Shown here piece after piece: positions 30,190 through 30,972 of a stretch of 30,972 nt of DNA. Location: positions 1-30,972 of the forward strand of contig JAQGDQ010001645.1 in assembly GCA_030141605.1 (NCBI GenBank), given 5' to 3'. A program made the translations under genes and the position numbers. Every line of letters starts with the position of its first letter. Within the stretch, counting starts at the first letter, position 1. Source of the stretch: Tubiluchus corallicola (lineage: Eukaryota; Priapulida; Priapulimorpha; Priapulimorphida; Tubiluchidae). Below the pieces are notes generated by a model. It did not search any database. It saw only the letters and a list, made by a program, of their open reading frames with translations, and was not told where the DNA came from.

Positions 30190-30659
30190 GTAAAGCATTC
30201 CTTCCATTCATTACATCCATTTCACAATTCAAACAAGAGCTCAAATCTCATTTAAGTTTTTCGTTGCGTAAGAAACATTTTTCATTTGGTAAACCTCCAA
30301 TATCGGTGCATCATACGCGCATGAGAATCGGATTTTCTCAGCTAAACTATGACCTTTTCTCTAAACGCTGTAAAGATAATAACGGTCATCCAATATTGCC
30401 GAATTGTAACTGTGGATTTCGATTTGAGTCTGTTGAACACTTTTTGCTGCACTGCCCATTGTATCAACAAACTAGGGTTGTTATGTTTGATAAACTAAAT
30501 GAAATGCTGCTGCCTGAAAACCTTAATAAAGCTGCCTTAGGAACTAATGATCTGTTGAAGTTGTTATTATTCGGAAAAGATGCATTTAACTCTGTTGCTA
30601 ACTGTAAAATATTCCAATGCATACATGACTTTATATTATGTACTAAACGCTTCCAGTAG
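30183..30659 (+). pseudogene. LINE reverse-transcriptase C-terminal domain with zinc-knuckle-like motif
   Basis: An open frame of 158 codons, stop to stop. In order it has SISQFKQELKSHL (the S-x-x-x-FK-x-x-LK element), then HHTRMRIGFSQLNYDLF, matching the (H)TR-x-R-x-x-x-S-x-LN-x-DL block, then C-N-C-G-x7-EHFLLHCPLY, the CxCG...HF...CP.Y cysteine-histidine cluster that ends many animal LINE ORF2 proteins. The catalytic YxDD domain is absent, so it is inactive. No ATG starts it naturally. A one-base slip just upstream (near 30185-30215) may separate it from a W-N-x-L-P remnant. Confidence 0.85.
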
Positions 30660-30901
30660 TTTCTATCTGATATAAAATGCATCATTCTTAAATATTCGTA
30701 CATTAATATTTTCTAACTGTCATTTTGTACTAATGTCTAATGTAATCTTGTAGTAAAACTTGTCAGTTTGTGTAGTTATAGTCTATTCTTACTGTAAATG
30801 TTCTTGTAAATAGTGTATAAAGTCTGTTGTGGTGAGGATCCTAAATCATGATGTTCAAACTGTCTGATCCAATCCTAAATAAATTATGTTTAAACTAAAC
30901 T
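30183..30901 (+). mobile_element. 3' part of a second, 5'-truncated non-LTR retrotransposon
   Basis: The element includes the C-terminal part of its ORF (to 30659), a ~240-bp 3' UTR, AATAAA at 30879-30884 and a short aaactaaactaa tail. Its 3' UTR does not resemble that of the LINE at 16881-17330, so this is a different family. The exact 5' end is not clear and may lie a little before 30183. Confidence 0.75.
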
Positions 30902-30972
30902 AAGCATTTGCTGGACTGCCTGTAAATTTTCAGGAGAAATATTTTGCTCATATAATAAGCTGTAATCTAAGC
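30902..30972. other. right edge of window
   Basis: Seventy bases of unique AT-rich sequence after the LINE tail; nothing recognised. Confidence 0.4.

Overview
This window looks like intergenic and intronic DNA from an AT-rich metazoan nuclear genome, most likely an invertebrate; I cannot name the species. The evidence is isolated open segments bounded by splice-site consensus sequences, 3' ends of non-LTR retrotransposons, piggyBac-type and hAT-type miniature transposons, a 5S rRNA-headed retroposon, and many tandem arrays. Nothing points to bacterial operons, phage or CRISPR. Most long reading frames are artefacts of tandem repeats whose units lack stop codons.

Layout. 1-7278 is an 82-bp satellite of about 89 copies, cut by the left window edge. 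7359-7843 is a probable TIR element. 7932-8114 is the last coding exon of a RING-finger gene (+), followed by its 3' UTR with an AATAAA. 8340-14660 is non-coding: an hAT-type MITE (9697-10130), a 55-bp tandem repeat, a 5S-like fragment, copy A of a ~0.5-kb dispersed repeat, a 33-bp-arm inverted repeat and a second hAT-like element (13431-14051). 14664-15957 is a 35-bp minisatellite. 16881-17330 is the 3' end of one LINE. 17920-18383 is a TTAA-flanked piggyBac-type MITE. 18785-19885 is a decamer-based satellite. 19997-20544 is a 5S-headed retroposon (minus) between 12-bp direct repeats, followed by inverted copy B of the dispersed repeat (20636-21160). 21488-24760 is a 40-bp satellite of about 82 copies with no indel. 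26416-26531 is a probable internal exon (+) encoding one transmembrane helix. Further minisatellites (91-92 bp and 43 bp), an inverted second copy of the piggyBac-type MITE (28596-29044) and a C-terminal fragment of a second LINE (30183-30659) fill the right end.

Tandem arrays occupy roughly 14 kb, a little under half of the window, in at least seven unrelated families. Only two host gene fragments can be supported: the 3' end of a RING-finger gene and one exon of a single-pass membrane protein. Both are on the + strand and belong to different genes, because the RING frame ends with a stop. Nothing suggests that they work together. The points most worth following up are the two hidden exons, the 5S-headed retroposon with its 5S-like relatives and its sequence link to the 35-bp minisatellite, and the paired inverted MITEs.
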